64,000 nucleotides of DNA from Xestospongia muta (GCA_963693285.1 OY848925.1:5434932-5498931); one strand, 5' to 3'; numbered from the stretch's first letter, positions 24,566 through 39,371 are shown. Notes: generated from the letters alone by a model not told the origin. Made by a program: numbers and translations.

Positions 24566-24860
24566 AGTCTTCTTGGCCAACTAATGCTCTACAATTACTA
24601 GATATACTTATACGATCAATAACATCCAATAAAAAGTGGGAGGAGCATCTTGGTATACAGGCTAATTATATCACGTCAATATCAACTTTACATGGCCTCC
24701 TTGTTTAGTTGTCATTGATGGAGGACCCAACTGCTCCACAAACTACTGAAGACGATGAAGAAGAAGAGGAAGAACAAATATGTCTACGTCGTTTAACATA
24801 CTTAATGACACTGCCTAATGAAGTAGAAGAGAATGCCAGATATCTTCTTAACTGGGCCAA
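23990..24860 (+). pseudogene. KNTC1-like exons, shuffled copy 2
   Basis: Exons appear out of order. The YIRAIQVLFSIASIELIE exon (about 24021-24135) and the EYVQVI...LWKSHSHEP exon (about 24231-24367) come first. A CT tract at 24521-24560 then leads into the earlier SSWPTNALQLLDILIRS exon and acidic linker (24567-24859). The latter keeps the same in-frame TAG as copy 1 after GLLV, but has Trp (LLNWAKV) where copy 1 has a stop. The order shows a tandem rearrangement rather than a functional gene. Confidence 0.6.
24521..24560. repeat. (CT)n tract at an exon-order junction
   Basis: The left flank (GATCTAGTCTAAGTTTGAAT) belongs to an intron seen intact at 27270-27300. The right flank (CTAGTCTTCTTGGCC) belongs to a much earlier intron seen at 18485. 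The CT tract is the point where they join. Confidence 0.7.
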
Positions 24861-24869
24861 AGTATGACT

Positions 24870-26350
24870 TGTCTATCAATCCATCCATCAATCCATCAAT
24901 TCATCAATCCATCTATCAATCCATCCATCCATCTATCAATCCATCTGTCCATCCATCTATCAATCCTTCCATCCATCTATTAAGTATCAATCCATCCATC
25001 CATCCATCCATCAATCTATGCATCCATTATATCTTCTTAACTGGGTCAAAGTATGACTTGTCCATCAATCCATCCATCTATCCATCCATCAATTCATCCA
25101 TCCATCAATCCATCCATCAATCCATGCATCCATCCATCAATCCATCCATCCATCTATCAATCCATCCATCCATCTATCAATCCATCCATCCATCCATCTA
25201 TCAATACTTCCATCCATCTATTAAGTATCAATCCATCCATCAATCCATCCATCAATCTATGCATCCATTATATTTTTTTAACTGGGCCAAAGTATGACTT
25301 GTCCATCAATCCATCCATCAATCCATCCATCAATCCATCCATCAATTCATCCATCCATCAATCCATCCATCAATCCATGCATCCATCCATCAATCCATCC
25401 ATCAATTCATCCATCCATCAATCCATCCATCAATCCATCCATCAATCCATGCATCCATCTATCAATCCATCCGTCCATCCATCTATCAATCCTTCCATCC
25501 ATCTATTAAGTATCAATCCATCCATGAATCCATTCATCCATCAATCCATGCATCCATCCATCCATCAATCCATCCATTCATCCATCCATCAATCCATTCA
25601 TCCATGCATCCATCCATCAATCCATCCATCAATCCATCCATCAATCCATCCATCCATCCATCAATCCATCCATCAATCCACCCATCCATCTATCAATCCA
25701 TCCATCCATCCATCCATAAATCCATCATCAATCCATCCATCCATCAATCCTTCCATCCATCCATCCATCAATCCATCTATCAATCCATCCATCCATCTAT
25801 CAATCCATCCATCCATTTATCCATCAATCTATCCATCAATCCATCCATTCATCTATCAATCCATGCATCCATCTATCCATCAATCAATTCATCCATCCAT
25901 CAATCCATCCATCCATCCATCAATCCATCCATCAATTCATCCATCCATCATTCCATCCATCAATCCATCCATGCATCCATCTATCAATCCATCCATCCAT
26001 CCATCTATCAATCCTTCCATCCATCTATTAAGTATCAATCCATCCATGAATCCATCCATCCATCAATCCATGCATCCATCCATCCATTGATTCATCCATC
26101 CATTCATCAATTCATCCATCCATCTATCAATCCATCCATCCATCAATCCATCCATCCATCCATCAATCCATCCATCAATCCATCCATCCATCTATCAATC
26201 CATGCATCCATCTATCCATCAATCAATTCATCCATCTATCCATCAATCCATCCATCCATGCATCTATCCATCCATCCATCCATCCATCCATCCATCCATC
26301 AATCCATCGATTCATCTAGGTATCCATATATTCGTTCATCTGTCCATTAA
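24870..26350. repeat. Long (ATCC)n/(ATCA)n minisatellite
   Basis: About 1.5 kb of ATCC units with higher-order structure: a block containing TTAAGTATCAATCCATCC recurs at about 24980, 25225, 25507 and 26030, and a block with AACTGGG(T/C)CAAAGTATGACT recurs at 24852, 25038 and 25278. The latter is the 3' end of the preceding exon and its donor, copied into the array. The long [12 protein letters not shown] frames here are simple-repeat artefacts. Confidence 0.9.
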
Positions 26351-26375
26351 TTAATCTTACTATTTATCTATTCAG

Positions 26376-27556
<1,181 letters not shown>

Positions 27557-28836
27557 AACTCCTAATATTGTATGCTGACTATTATACTCACTATGTTAAT
27601 ATTGGTGATGTAAAGGTTCTGCATTTTTAGTCCACTCAGTTAATGTTGTAATATCATTACTACTGAACCAGCTGCTAGAGTTGTTACCACTACCTAAGTT
27701 TGAGTGATTCTAATTCTGTGCATCTTGAACTTGATGGATAGTTAACACATTAGATATTACAGTTATAGAAATGTCTGTTAAAACAATTAATGATAGCTCA
27801 GAAACTAATTGAGTCTGTTCACAAAATCTAATCTTGTAAGCTGGTATCGGTAACTAGTTGTAACTAATTCATTGTTGTTTTCATAATTAACAAGATTGAC
27901 TGTTTAGAATCTTGTTTAGAACGTTTATGATTAAAACATTTGTAATCTTTAAAAGGTAATGTTAAGAATTTGTTTTAAAAGGATGAATTAAAGACTAGAT
28001 TTTGAATAGATTTAAAAAAGAAGATATTTGAAATAAATTTAAATGAGCAAATTTAAGAATAAAAAAGAATAAATTTAAAGAAAGAAAAAAAAAGAATAAA
28101 AAAGGATAAATTTATTATTTAATATTAAGAATAAAAGAATAAAAAAGAATAGATTTAAATGAGTGAATTTAATAATAAGAATTAAAGAACGAATTTTTTT
28201 AAGTTTTAAAAGAATGAATAGATTTTGAATAGACTTAAAAATATATTTTATATTAAGAATTAAAGATTCATTTTTTTTAAAAAGAATAAAAAATAAATTT
28301 AAATAAGAGAATTTAATATTAAGAATAGATTTTAAAAGAACAAATTTAAAAGTTTTTAAGTTACAAATAACAAAAACAAAGACAAAAAGAAATTTAAAAG
28401 TTTTAAGTTAACAAATAAGAAATCAAAAAAAAAACAAAAAACAAAAAAAAAACAAGAAAATAAAAAGTTCAAAGATGAAGAGTCCTCCAATCCACTTGAT
28501 GACAGAGCCAGTCCAGATCATAGAGAAAATAAAAAGTTTAAAGATGAAGAGTCCTCCAATCCACTTGATGACAGAGCCAGTCCAGATCATAGAGAACATA
28601 GAAAAAGAGAGAGAGAAAATCTGTTAAAACTGCATCAATGAAGTAAAGAATTGAATGGATGGAGAGATAGCTCACCTTTTTCAACAGGACTGCTCCTACA
28701 GGGAAAGAAAAAGAGTAAATGAACTTGTAGTGACAAAGAATGGATGGATGGAGAGCGAAGAGAGACAGAGGAAGTGAAAAAGGACCACCAACCTACACAC
28801 ACACAGCACACACACACGCACCCTACAGGATCAGAG

Positions 28837-28911
28837 CTCTCCCCCGCCACCTGGCGGCCTAGGATTTTTTAAAAAAAATTTTTTTTTAGGCCGCCAGGCG
28901 GCAGGGGAGAG
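28837..28911. repeat. GC-rich inverted repeat (hairpin), copy in D3
   Basis: Arms at 28837-28861 and 28887-28911. They are identical to the D2 copy, and only the A/T core differs slightly in run lengths. Confidence 0.8.
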
Positions 28912-29826
28912 ATGATTTGTAGAGATTGTATGAGTGTGTGTATAATGTATAGGCTAGATAGCCCAAAATAAAAATAAAAAAAATAAAAGAAGAGGAAAGA
29001 AGGCTGGAAGGAAGACAGGAGAGAGCCCAATGACCAGGAGAGCAAACTCATCTTTTACATTCAGGGAACATCAGGCAGGAGCTGGAACAGTCAGAGAACA
29101 TCAGAGCTAGAACAGTCAGAGAACATCAGAGCTAGAACAGTCAGAGAACATCACTGAGGTAGGAAAATATCAAAGCACATCAGTTAGAAAAGTAAGCCCT
29201 GTAGAAACGAAAAAAAGGAATTAGACAATCAATAAAGAAATAAATGAAGAAATTAAAAAAGAAAAGTTACAAAAATAAAGAAAAGGATAACAAAAAACAA
29301 AAAAGGTGACAAAAAAAGAGTGAAATCCAACGATGAGAGAGACGATCCAACGATGAGAGAGACGATCCAACGACGAGAGAGACGATCCAACGACGACGAC
29401 GACGATCCCACGGAGGTGCAGTGCACTGAACATGGCCGACAACCCTATCTTTTTATAGACTATAAAGATGAATTTTAAGGGATCACGCTCTCTTACAGAC
29501 TCAGACACACAATCCTGCGTGTGCTGGAATGTTAATTGGACCATAATGGCGGGAACTTATAATTGACCAATCAGAATGCACGACTCACACTCCTCCTACC
29601 AACACTCAGTCATTAAACGCGTGACTCATATACATTGGTTACATCCAGCTTTAATTACTTTTCAATTTTCAGAAATAATCGTTTGCCTTAATTACCAAAC
29701 TAGATTAATGGAGAGATGCACACCATTATGGAGATCACAACAATAAACTTATAATTCAATTTAAAAAATTAGCAATAAAATTTGACATTAAAAAACATAT
29801 CACAAATAACCCATTGATAATATCAC

Positions 29827-29875
29827 GAACTTACAGAAAAGTGGCTCAGGTCAAAGCTAGGTTTCTTCAGTTAAT
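29827..29875 (+). pseudogene. Partial GMF last exon, copy in D3
   Basis: The same truncated GMF exon tail as at 21963, with one change (GAAAAGTGG for GAAGAGTGG, Glu to Lys). It lies just 3' of the end of the unknown gene on the opposite strand. Confidence 0.75.
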
Positions 29876-30069
29876 CTATTGTTATATTAAAGGTCACCTC
29901 GTGTAGCATATGTTTTTATAAATCATCTCTTATTAAAAATCATGTTGTGTAATTGATCCAAACAAAATATATTTGATTCCATGCTAAAAGATTTGAGTTA
30001 AGACATGAAGACCCATACAATATTACATTAAATTAATTTAATATACAGTCCTTATGAATAAGTATAAAA

Positions 30070-33000
30070 TTAGAAACGCTTATAATATGGAAATGATGCA
30101 AAGTAAGACTCTTCACCTTGTATTGCCGCTGAGGACCATGCCGGAAAGCTTGAAAAACCAGCTTCTGATGCAACATCTTTTAGTACAGGCTCAATAGTTT
30201 TCTGAATTGAGACCATCAATGATTTAACAACCTCAATATCACATTTTTCAGGCAGTATGGTCAAAAGGCTAAGGGTTAGATCATCCGAGACGAAAAAGGC
30301 TGCAAGAGTATGTCTAAGTGCAGTAGATAATTTATATACGATATATATCTTGTCTTTTGGAAATTCAGTAGTACCATTACCAACACATATGTAACTAGTT
30401 TGACAAGCTGCTAATTCTTCTCCATACTCATCATAATAATCATTAACACGCTGTAATATGGTGTGTCCAGTTGGTGGTAGAACATTGACCTTTCCATCTT
30501 TAACGCTAAGCTTGAAAAGAGATGGTAACAAGTTTAAAGATTTAGGTGAACTATTGATTGATACTTTACAATTGTCACTGCAAAACTTCATGATAACACC
30601 ATTTTCAACCTGTTTTGTAAGTCCAACAGCAGCTGGTTCCATGCAATTGTCACACCGATTGATACAGTACCAACATCGATATCTTGTCATACATTTCAGA
30701 TCCACTCTGATGGGAAAAGAATGGTAATAAATCATCACTAGTACTAAAATAGGATCATTATATAATAAAAACGATACGTTATGATCAGATTTCATCAAAT
30801 GGTCTACCAGTATCATTAACACTCACAATATGTCAAATGATTGCTGTACAGCAGGTAATATAAACAAGCATTAAATCTTGAGAAAAGCCCAAACTGTTTG
30901 TTGAAGCAAGTTTTTAATTTAACAATTTCACTTAATATTATAGTACTATTGTATAATTGACATGGTATTTACATAAATTTGAGACTTACGAGGCCAACAG
31001 GTTTACAAGCATATACAGACCGCTGTCATTAAAAGGTGATGGTACAATAGGTTCCCTCTCTTAAAATACTCAAACAACATTGTAAAACATTTGTAGAATG
31101 GCTAACACAATTTGTCTAACCACCAAATAAAAATCTTGCCAATATTTTCCACTGTACATTATATTATTATGAATAATTGTGTATATCTGTATAAAATAGT
31201 ATAAGCTGACCTTTTCTCTTTAATACTGAGTAAAAGAGACTTTAAACTGCTATATCCTGTGCGATGCATAGCTGTCTTTAATGTGAAATGAATGTTTGCT
31301 CTAAAATGAGAATCTTCACACAACCTCTGAGCTATTGGCTGTGGTTTATCATCAGTTACAACATGGAGAACAGACAGATCATCCTTTGAAACAAAGACAG
31401 CCATGTTGAAGTACATTCCAGGATCATATTTATGATATATAACATAAGGTTGATCAGCAGGATACTTCTTTGAGCCATCTCCAATTGCTAGGAACAATGT
31501 AATGCCTCTATCAAAACAATTGGCATCTTTATACTTTGATCTTACATGCTCACAATGAAGGAGTACATGATGACCAGGAGGTAGCTCAACAGATCCAAAA
31601 TTTCTCTCTATTTTAAACCCCAGTGGAAGAAAATTCATTACTTTAGTTTTGTTGGGGTCTTGAGAGGGTTTCACACTTTGCTGTTTTAAATTTATAGTGT
31701 CCTTCTTTTGAGCTGGATGAACCATGAATGTTTGCTCATAGTCAGCCTGTGGTGATTTAATCAATCCTTTGGTCCAATGACAATCACGGAGTTTCTGTGG
31801 CATAGTTGTTGAGTGAATCTCTAGTTGCTCTGCAGACGTATAAATAACTTCTTTCACATCTGGAGGGATAAACTGATTTCTTTTGCTTTCGGTAGGTATA
31901 ATATATACTCCTCCTTTTGGGTCAATAGAATGGGTAAGAGAAGGCATGACAGACTCTACGTCTACAATCACATTTAGTATGCCAATATGAGCCACAAATA
32001 GAGTTGCATCTGGAGGAGATTTGAAGTACATTTTTGAATGTTTTCTGGCAGCAAGTCCAAGAAATGCAGGTGAAACTAAAATTTCATGAATAGTTGAATA
32101 TGACTGACTCTCTTCCAACGTGGGTGAAGTAGGATTTATCAGTAAATGAACAGATGGAAAATCAGAAAAGCTTTGGTCGGCAGTGGGAGGTGTCAAAAGG
32201 ATTTTTCGGCATCGAGTAAATAATTCATACAATTTATATGAATTTCGGAAACGTTTCAAACTGTCATTACATGGAAGATCTAGAAGGGATATTCCACGTA
32301 CAAACATACTTATACAAAAGCGATATAACCAGCTGCCATACACTATCTCTTGACCTTCAAGTGGCATAGAGGGAGTAGCAGTATCATAAACCTTCTTGAA
32401 AAAATTACGAACAAACTGTTCCTCAAAAGTGCCAATGAGCTGCTCACACTCAGTACATAACATAAACCAGGTCATTTCTTTTGGTGACTTTAGTTGCGTT
32501 ATCCCTTTTTCAGTTCCACAAAGCCTGAACAATCTTCGACTAGATGTTTTAATTAATCCAGAAGAAAATGCATCCAGAACAGCTTTTGGCCATACATGAC
32601 TATGATGCAGTCCTCTGTGACGTTTACTGTGTTGTGTTTCCTTTGTACCAGGAGATTCTTCTTTGTGTCGTTCTTTATGGATTTTTAAATTTGCTAGACA
32701 AAGAAGGCAACGTTCACACTTCTTTAGAACATTTGCACTCGAAATAAGGAACATCATGCAAAGATCTAAGTAGATCCTACCCTCCTCATCAATGAAACAG
32801 TTATCCAGTGCAAATCCTAATAAATTAACTGCTTCCACAGCTTGTTCAATGCATTTATTTAATTTTTGTCTTACTGATCCATCTTCTGGAGATAGTACAA
32901 TTGGAAGCTCATTGATACCTTTGTTACAAATGTGGAATAATGATTTACCCTTGAGAAGATTGGCAGTTTGAAAATCACTGCTACTAATAGAGTTAGATCT

Positions 33001-35870
33001 GTCCAACATTTCAGTACATATAGTAATGCATTTTTCATACATGTGAAACTGGTAACAGCCTCCAGCGAAAGCAGAGCACAGACAATCTACAAGAAAAATA
33101 GAACACATTATGAAACACATGCTAATCAAACAGTGTTCATACTTAGATTTTTCCTGGCACACTTCATGTGTTTGATAGTCTTATTTTTAGTGTTTTAGGC
33201 CCATTATTAATTTTGTCAAATGTCCATTTCAAATGAAGGCAATAAATAAACTTAAAATAGATAATGTAACTTTTATTGCAATCAACAGATCTACTACAAA
33301 GCTATACATAATAAATGGAGGTTTTTAGTTCAGACATTACACCTGGATTTATCGTTATATATCTTTGATGCTGCTGGATTCGTCATTGTGTTAATGATGG
33401 ATTTAATGGTTTTGTATGCTGCTTTGGTAATTAATACATACAACACATAGCACATGAACCAAAACAAAAAAGTAACTAGCATGCAGTAAATAGATAAGAT
33501 ATAAATAAGCTTTCTATGTACCTTTAGTAATGTCCTGGACAACGCACACACTCAATAAAGCTAGATCATGATCATCGCTGCTCTGTAGATTTTTCATAGC
33601 ATGAAACAGTTCAAAATGAGTTCTGATCCTCTCCATACAGGCCGGAGTAGCAGATGCCATTATCCACAACATCAATATCATCTCTCTCTGTAGATCACTG
33701 TCACCAGTAGCCAATGCATGAGATGCTGTGGACACTATTCCTTGTGTAAGGAATTGGTGTGCATTCTCCCTGTCAGCATTTATTGTCATTTGCATTGCTT
33801 TTAATAGTGAAATAGGAGATACAAAAGTTCTCTCACTAGAGGCTGAGCTCAGTAACAAGGCAATGATAAATGTCACTTCGTGACTCTGGAGTTTAAGGTG
33901 GTGACGCTGTTCTACAGTTAATTTCTTTTCCATGTAGCTCAACACAAAAATAGCAAAGACACAAATTTGAGGATCACTACAGTTGGTAAAGCATTGAACA
34001 ATATCAGAACATTTTGTATTCATACAATATGAAACATTGGCAGGTACTTGAAGGCAATTACAAAGAATAGAAAGGGCAGTTAAAGTGAGGTACATCAAGT
34101 CCTACATGGACAGAATTTCATATATCATAAAGCAGGATACATTGTTAAGGGATTTCTAATTTGGCAAATCAGAAGAATTAGCCAAAATTAAACTAAATTA
34201 TTATTATTTGCAGTAACCACACCCACTACCAATACAATCATGAACAATGCCTAGTACTCATGTTTGACTTACAACTAATGCATTAAAATTATATTAAAAT
34301 TACATACCTCGCTATTGGGAGAGTCCTTGAAAAGTTCTAGTTCATATATCATTCCAGAAACAAGACCCTCTTCCACTAACATTTGCTGCAACAGTGGTGT
34401 AGTGGTTGACCAAGTAAGAAAGACTCGATTCAGTTCCCAAAAACAATGTTGATAAGATTCATGTTTCATGATTTCTACGTGGAAAAATATGATATTCACT
34501 TAACAAGAAAAATTCCAAATGATACTTCTATTTAATTTTGTCTATTTGTGTATCATTATTCAGTGTGTGTTAAGGAGTTATCCTTAACTAATTAAGATGT
34601 AATTTAAGAAACATCACTTTGCAAGGAATAATTCAAGCAAATAAATGCTATCAAAATTCAAAAGTAAGCTGTAACTGTGTTTTTTTAGAAACTCCACCAC
34701 AATATATGTGAAATAAAGAGAAACAAGCAGTGAACAGCTCAAAATATATGCATAAAGAAAATTGATTTACTTATGCATATACATGATACTAGGTCTATGG
34801 TGGAAGGAGCAGTAAGCAAAAATTATGTCTTAAAAAAACATAGGACATCTAAGGAGCAAGTGGTATTTTACTATCTTCTCAGAGCCTATGCTCTATTTTT
34901 ATGACATTTAATGAAAACCTACACATAAATAAAACAACTCTATTAAAAAAGCTGCTCCATCAATCCAATCTATCACTTCAATACTCTCTGGTTTTCATGA
35001 TATTCTGTATAAAGTGTAATCATTGCACACTTTAATACAGAATATCATCTGGATGTAATAAAAAATAAAAGACAAAAGGTTTATTATGTGTTATTAGATA
35101 TATGTATACTTAATGGTATTATGAATCAAATGATTATAAAAAAGAAAATTATTATACTTATAACAAAAGTACCTGAAAACATGGTGTCTGCCAGCTTTAA
35201 GAAGCTTCTTACAACTCCAGGTGTAGTGACAATGAGCACGGCAAGAATTTCACACTCTTGTGGTGTCAATTCACGTATAGTCTTATTCAAACTCTTCAAG
35301 GTACCATGTAGTTCTTGGACTATGTCTAGTTGGTCTGAAGACTCACAGAAAGACTTTGCTTTCTCAACTAAATACTTCACCATCTCAAAAGCACCATCAA
35401 CTGGAGATGTCTCTTCATTCTCACTCATAAATTGTACTGATCTTTCCTCACTAGTCATCTTCAATTGATCTATAAATAAACCAGTTAATTATGACATCAT
35501 TAGCAGCATTGTTAAATACTTCGTGCATGCTTAATCTTTATGGAGAACCATATTAATCAAGCATATGGTTTCTATGTTCAGAATATAAATTTGCATGCCT
35601 GGCAGTCCTAGGATTGTTCAAATTACATGCGTATGAAAGATTTTTAGATGTACTAGGCCATTTTTGTTTTATATTGTTATTGTTGTATGTGAAGGTGATA
35701 GATGAAAGAGCTATTAGCAGGTTGTAGTCTGATCCAACCTATTGCTGAGATGGGAGGAAACCATCAATATTAATTAATAAAGAAAGCAAAATATGATTGC
35801 CACATCTCACGATATTGTATTAAACTACCCTATAGTTATTCTACTTACCATTAGTGTTGTTCGTTGACAT
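30070..35870 (-). CDS. Unrecognised 1192-residue protein with a duplicated domain and Cys cluster
   Basis: Six exons join in phase: 35849-35870 (ATG at 35870, reading MSTNNTN), 35173-35469, 34308-34474, 33522-34101, 31211-33086 and 30070-30706, giving 1192 residues. A 33-nt block at 30990-31022 has good splice borders and fits the same phase, so it may be a cassette exon. Residues 1-355 are helical and ARM/HEAT-like, and a long mixed region follows. Two related domains of about 140-150 residues close the protein (about 840-980 and 1040-1192). Each has an FLAIGDG/ICVGNG turn, a YPADQPYVIYHK/FPKDKIYIVYKL strand and a VSKDDLSVLHV/VSDDLTLSLLTI strand. Between them lies a zinc-finger-like set, C-x5-C-x2-C-x3-C-x2-C-x20-C-x3-C. 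There is no signal peptide or membrane segment. I do not know the family. It is head-to-head with GMF, 137 bp apart. Confidence 0.8.
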
Positions 35871-36007
35871 TCTTGTTTGGCTTTATGTCAATTTATAGAG
35901 ATCACGTGATTTGCTTGCAATTTCATTCCTAGGTATTGAAACAAGATTGGGATTTGGGCTTCGCAAAATAAATTTGTAGGTGTGGCAACACAGCAAGCAG
36001 GACGAAA
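35871..36007. promoter_or_regulatory. Bidirectional promoter, unknown gene / GMF
   Basis: Only 137 bp separate the two divergent ATGs. The interval contains ATCACGTGAT (an E-box palindrome near 35900) and GTAGGTGTGGCA near 35975, the latter shared with the TARBP1/GMF-fragment spacer at 17482. No TATA box is obvious. Confidence 0.5.
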
Positions 36008-37090
<1,083 letters not shown>

Positions 37091-37503
37091 TCTATTTCTT
37101 GTTTTATTCGAGGTCACCTCATGTAGTGGATGTGTTATTACCACATCCTGTATGTGTGTGTACTATTAATAACTACAATTAATACATTATGTATTGTTAG
37201 TTTATTGTTAACTGATGAGTTATGATAATATAAATAGACTATTGATTTTAAAGTAATTTTAATATATTATAATAATTTTGTGTTTAATTAATAATGATTT
37301 TTAATAATTATTAATAAAATTTGTTTAATAAATCATTAAAGACTAAAAAAACATTCCCATATTATGAGTACTATAATAATCATCCTTTATTTGATTTTTA
37401 TAATTGATTACATATCATTGTTATTGTTAACTACACACTTATTAATATTAGTAATAACAATATTAATAGAATTTAATATGTGGGTGTGTGTAGTATGAAT
37501 GAG
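37091..37503. other. GMF 3' flank and array boundary
   Basis: AT-rich spacer with TGTGTGTGTACTATTAATAA and following words that recur at 62845-62960 behind the decayed GMF exon. The copied unit therefore included the GMF 3' flank. No gene is seen. Confidence 0.5.
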
Positions 37504-38490
37504 TTATTTGATGTAAAGTTCAACAAGGTCAAGAGGTGTACCATAAACATTAGTCTGACTATAAGTGTCACCGCAAGTACTCAACTCAATATCATCACTA
37601 ACTCTCTCATTTAATGTCTTGACAAACCATGGCATCTTAGGAGAAGTACAACAGGTAGACTCATGTCCGGGACAATCTTTACCATCCCAGAGGGGATCAT
37701 TAGAATATAAGACCCAACCACTTTCACCAACACCACGTCCTGATTCACAGTAGTAATCATTACCTACAAATGGTATAGTATAGTTCATGTATGGACTGCC
37801 ATTATTACAGGGACAATGAATTGAGTCTGTTCCTTGTTCATTGAAACCTCCACCATAAGTCCAAATATGTTTACGAGGATTGTTACTGTAGGTAAGAGTT
37901 ACTCCAAATGTTTTTATTTGAGGATCAAAACAAGTACCATTGGAAATATAACAATAAAAAGCCAAAGGTAGTCCATACTGGTATCCTCTTAGTTGACCAC
38001 ATACTTTGGTATAGTTGAGACCATAAGTAGAGAAGATAGTAGAGTTACAACCATAAAAATAAGATGTTCCATTATTAATCCAACATAAGCTGTTATTAAA
38101 GATGTTATCATATTGCATTAGTCCAGGTGGACAAGATGAACCAGGTTCACTCATATTAACAAATGCCACTCTTGTCCAACCTCCCTCTCTATCACAGTGA
38201 CTACCCTCCATATCACAGTACACTTCAACCTTACTACCATTAGATAGTGTTATATTATAATAACCTGAGGGAGATGTTTGAGTTGACTGTAGTATATCAT
38301 AGCATGAGCGACCATTATCTTTAGTAATAGGAATAATGTGTCCTTTGTTTGAGAGAGAACAACATAACTCTTCATATTTAGTAAATTGTCTCTGATCATT
38401 ACTATAACAGTCAGTCATACAATAAGAGGATCCTTCAACAGAACAGGTTATTAAGAGAACAAGAAAGTGAAATGACCAGAGAGAACACAT
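37504..38490 (-). CDS. Secreted fibrinogen-like glycoprotein, array gene 1
   Basis: A single exon of 328 residues. The signal peptide (SFHFLVLLITCSVEG) leads into a Cys-rich mature protein. About residues 70-115 carry the fibrinogen-C-like signature: a Cys, SPSGYYNITLSNGS, VYCDMEG and GGWTRVAF. Further conserved blocks are VCGQLRGYQYG, LTYSNNPRKHIWTY, CPCNNGS, PFVGNDYYCESGRG, DPLWDG and the terminal VELYIK. There are many N-x-S/T sites. Compared with the genes at 40238 and 42180 it lacks 21 residues containing three cysteines before the fibrinogen signature, an in-frame 63-nt loss. The fibrinogen link is by motif only, and the C-terminal half may be lineage specific. A TATA-like ACTATATAGT lies at 38581-38590. 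Confidence 0.8.
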   Translation of the reverse strand: MCSLWSFHFLVLLITCSVEGSSYCMTDCYSNDQRQFTKYEELCCSLSNKGHIIPITKDNGRSCYDILQSTQTSPSGYYNITLSNGSKVEVYCDMEGSHCDREGGWTRVAFVNMSEPGSSCPPGLMQYDNIFNNSLCWINNGTSYFYGCNSTIFSTYGLNYTKVCGQLRGYQYGLPLAFYCYISNGTCFDPQIKTFGVTLTYSNNPRKHIWTYGGGFNEQGTDSIHCPCNNGSPYMNYTIPFVGNDYYCESGRGVGESGWVLYSNDPLWDGKDCPGHESTCCTSPKMPWFVKTLNERVSDDIELSTCGDTYSQTNVYGTPLDLVELYIK

Positions 38491-38580
38491 TGTAAATACA
38501 GCAGCAAAGAAGAACTGCTATCACTGTAGATTTGATTGATCTAACCAGGAATTATCTCACTATTCATGATATGTAGTAAC

Positions 38581-38610
38581 ACTATATAGTAATGTGATAG
38601 ACTGCAATAA
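38581..38610 (-). promoter_or_regulatory. Conserved upstream element of array genes
   Basis: A block around ACTATATAGT, preceded by GTAGTAACACT and followed by AATGTGATAGACT, recurs at about the same distance (90-100 bp) before the ATGs of the genes at 38490, 41281 and 43223, and before the dead copy at 39371. On the minus strand it contains TATATAG and is the likely core promoter of this subgroup. Confidence 0.5.
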
Positions 38611-38805
38611 CTATAAATATCAACTGTTAACATAGATTATATAAGTTGTATAGTGATATCTATCTATTCATAGTATCTAGTAACACTATAAACTAGAGCA
38701 ATAAACTACCACTAAGTGATCTACTGTGTATACTAAATCCTGTTTTCTTACAAATATAATATTACAGCTCATTGGTTAAAATCCACTAAAAAATTAACTT
38801 CAACA

Positions 38806-39371
38806 TGACTACACACTTTGGTATAGTTGAGACCATAAGTGGAGAAGGAAGTAGAGCTGCTATCTTGATAATTTATTTCCATTAGCAATCCAACATAAGC
38901 TGGTATTAAAGATGTTATAATATTGTACTAGTCCAGGTGGACAAGATGAATCTGGTTCACTCATGTTAACAAATGTCACTCTCGTCCAACTTCCCTCTCT
39001 ATCACAGTCACTACCCTCCATATCACAGTACACTTCAACCTGACTACCATTAGATAATGTTATATTATAATAATCTGAGGGAGCAGTAGGATATACCTCA
39101 TGTAATTGACTACATGAACTGAATACTGGACATGAACTTGGAGGTACTTATGGACATAAGATGTAGCTTTTATGACCTATTTAATCTTGTATTTTAAATA
39201 CAAGATGAAATGGGTCATAAATTTCCTCTGTTGAACGTATGACAACAAACCTGCAAATACAGTAAAGGTTGGTGACTGTTACTATCACAGTCAGTCATAA
39301 AATAAAAGGATCCTTTAACAGAACAGGTTATTAAGAGAACAAGAAAAATAAAGGACCAGAGAGAACACGTG
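38806..39371 (-). pseudogene. Array pseudogene with lost start codon and missing 3' half
   Basis: It resembles the N-terminal half of the array genes: signal-peptide region, YYN, VYCDMEGSDCDREG and MSEPDSSCPPGL. The start is ACG instead of ATG (CACGTG at the position of CACATT in intact copies), several frameshifts are visible, and homology ends just after the KVC of KVCGQ. The sequence then becomes unrelated. Confidence 0.8.

Noticed and set aside
24833..26350. Long frames rich in [12 protein letters not shown]
   Set aside because: They are translations of the ATCC/ATCA minisatellite, open in more than one frame, and have no other coding character.
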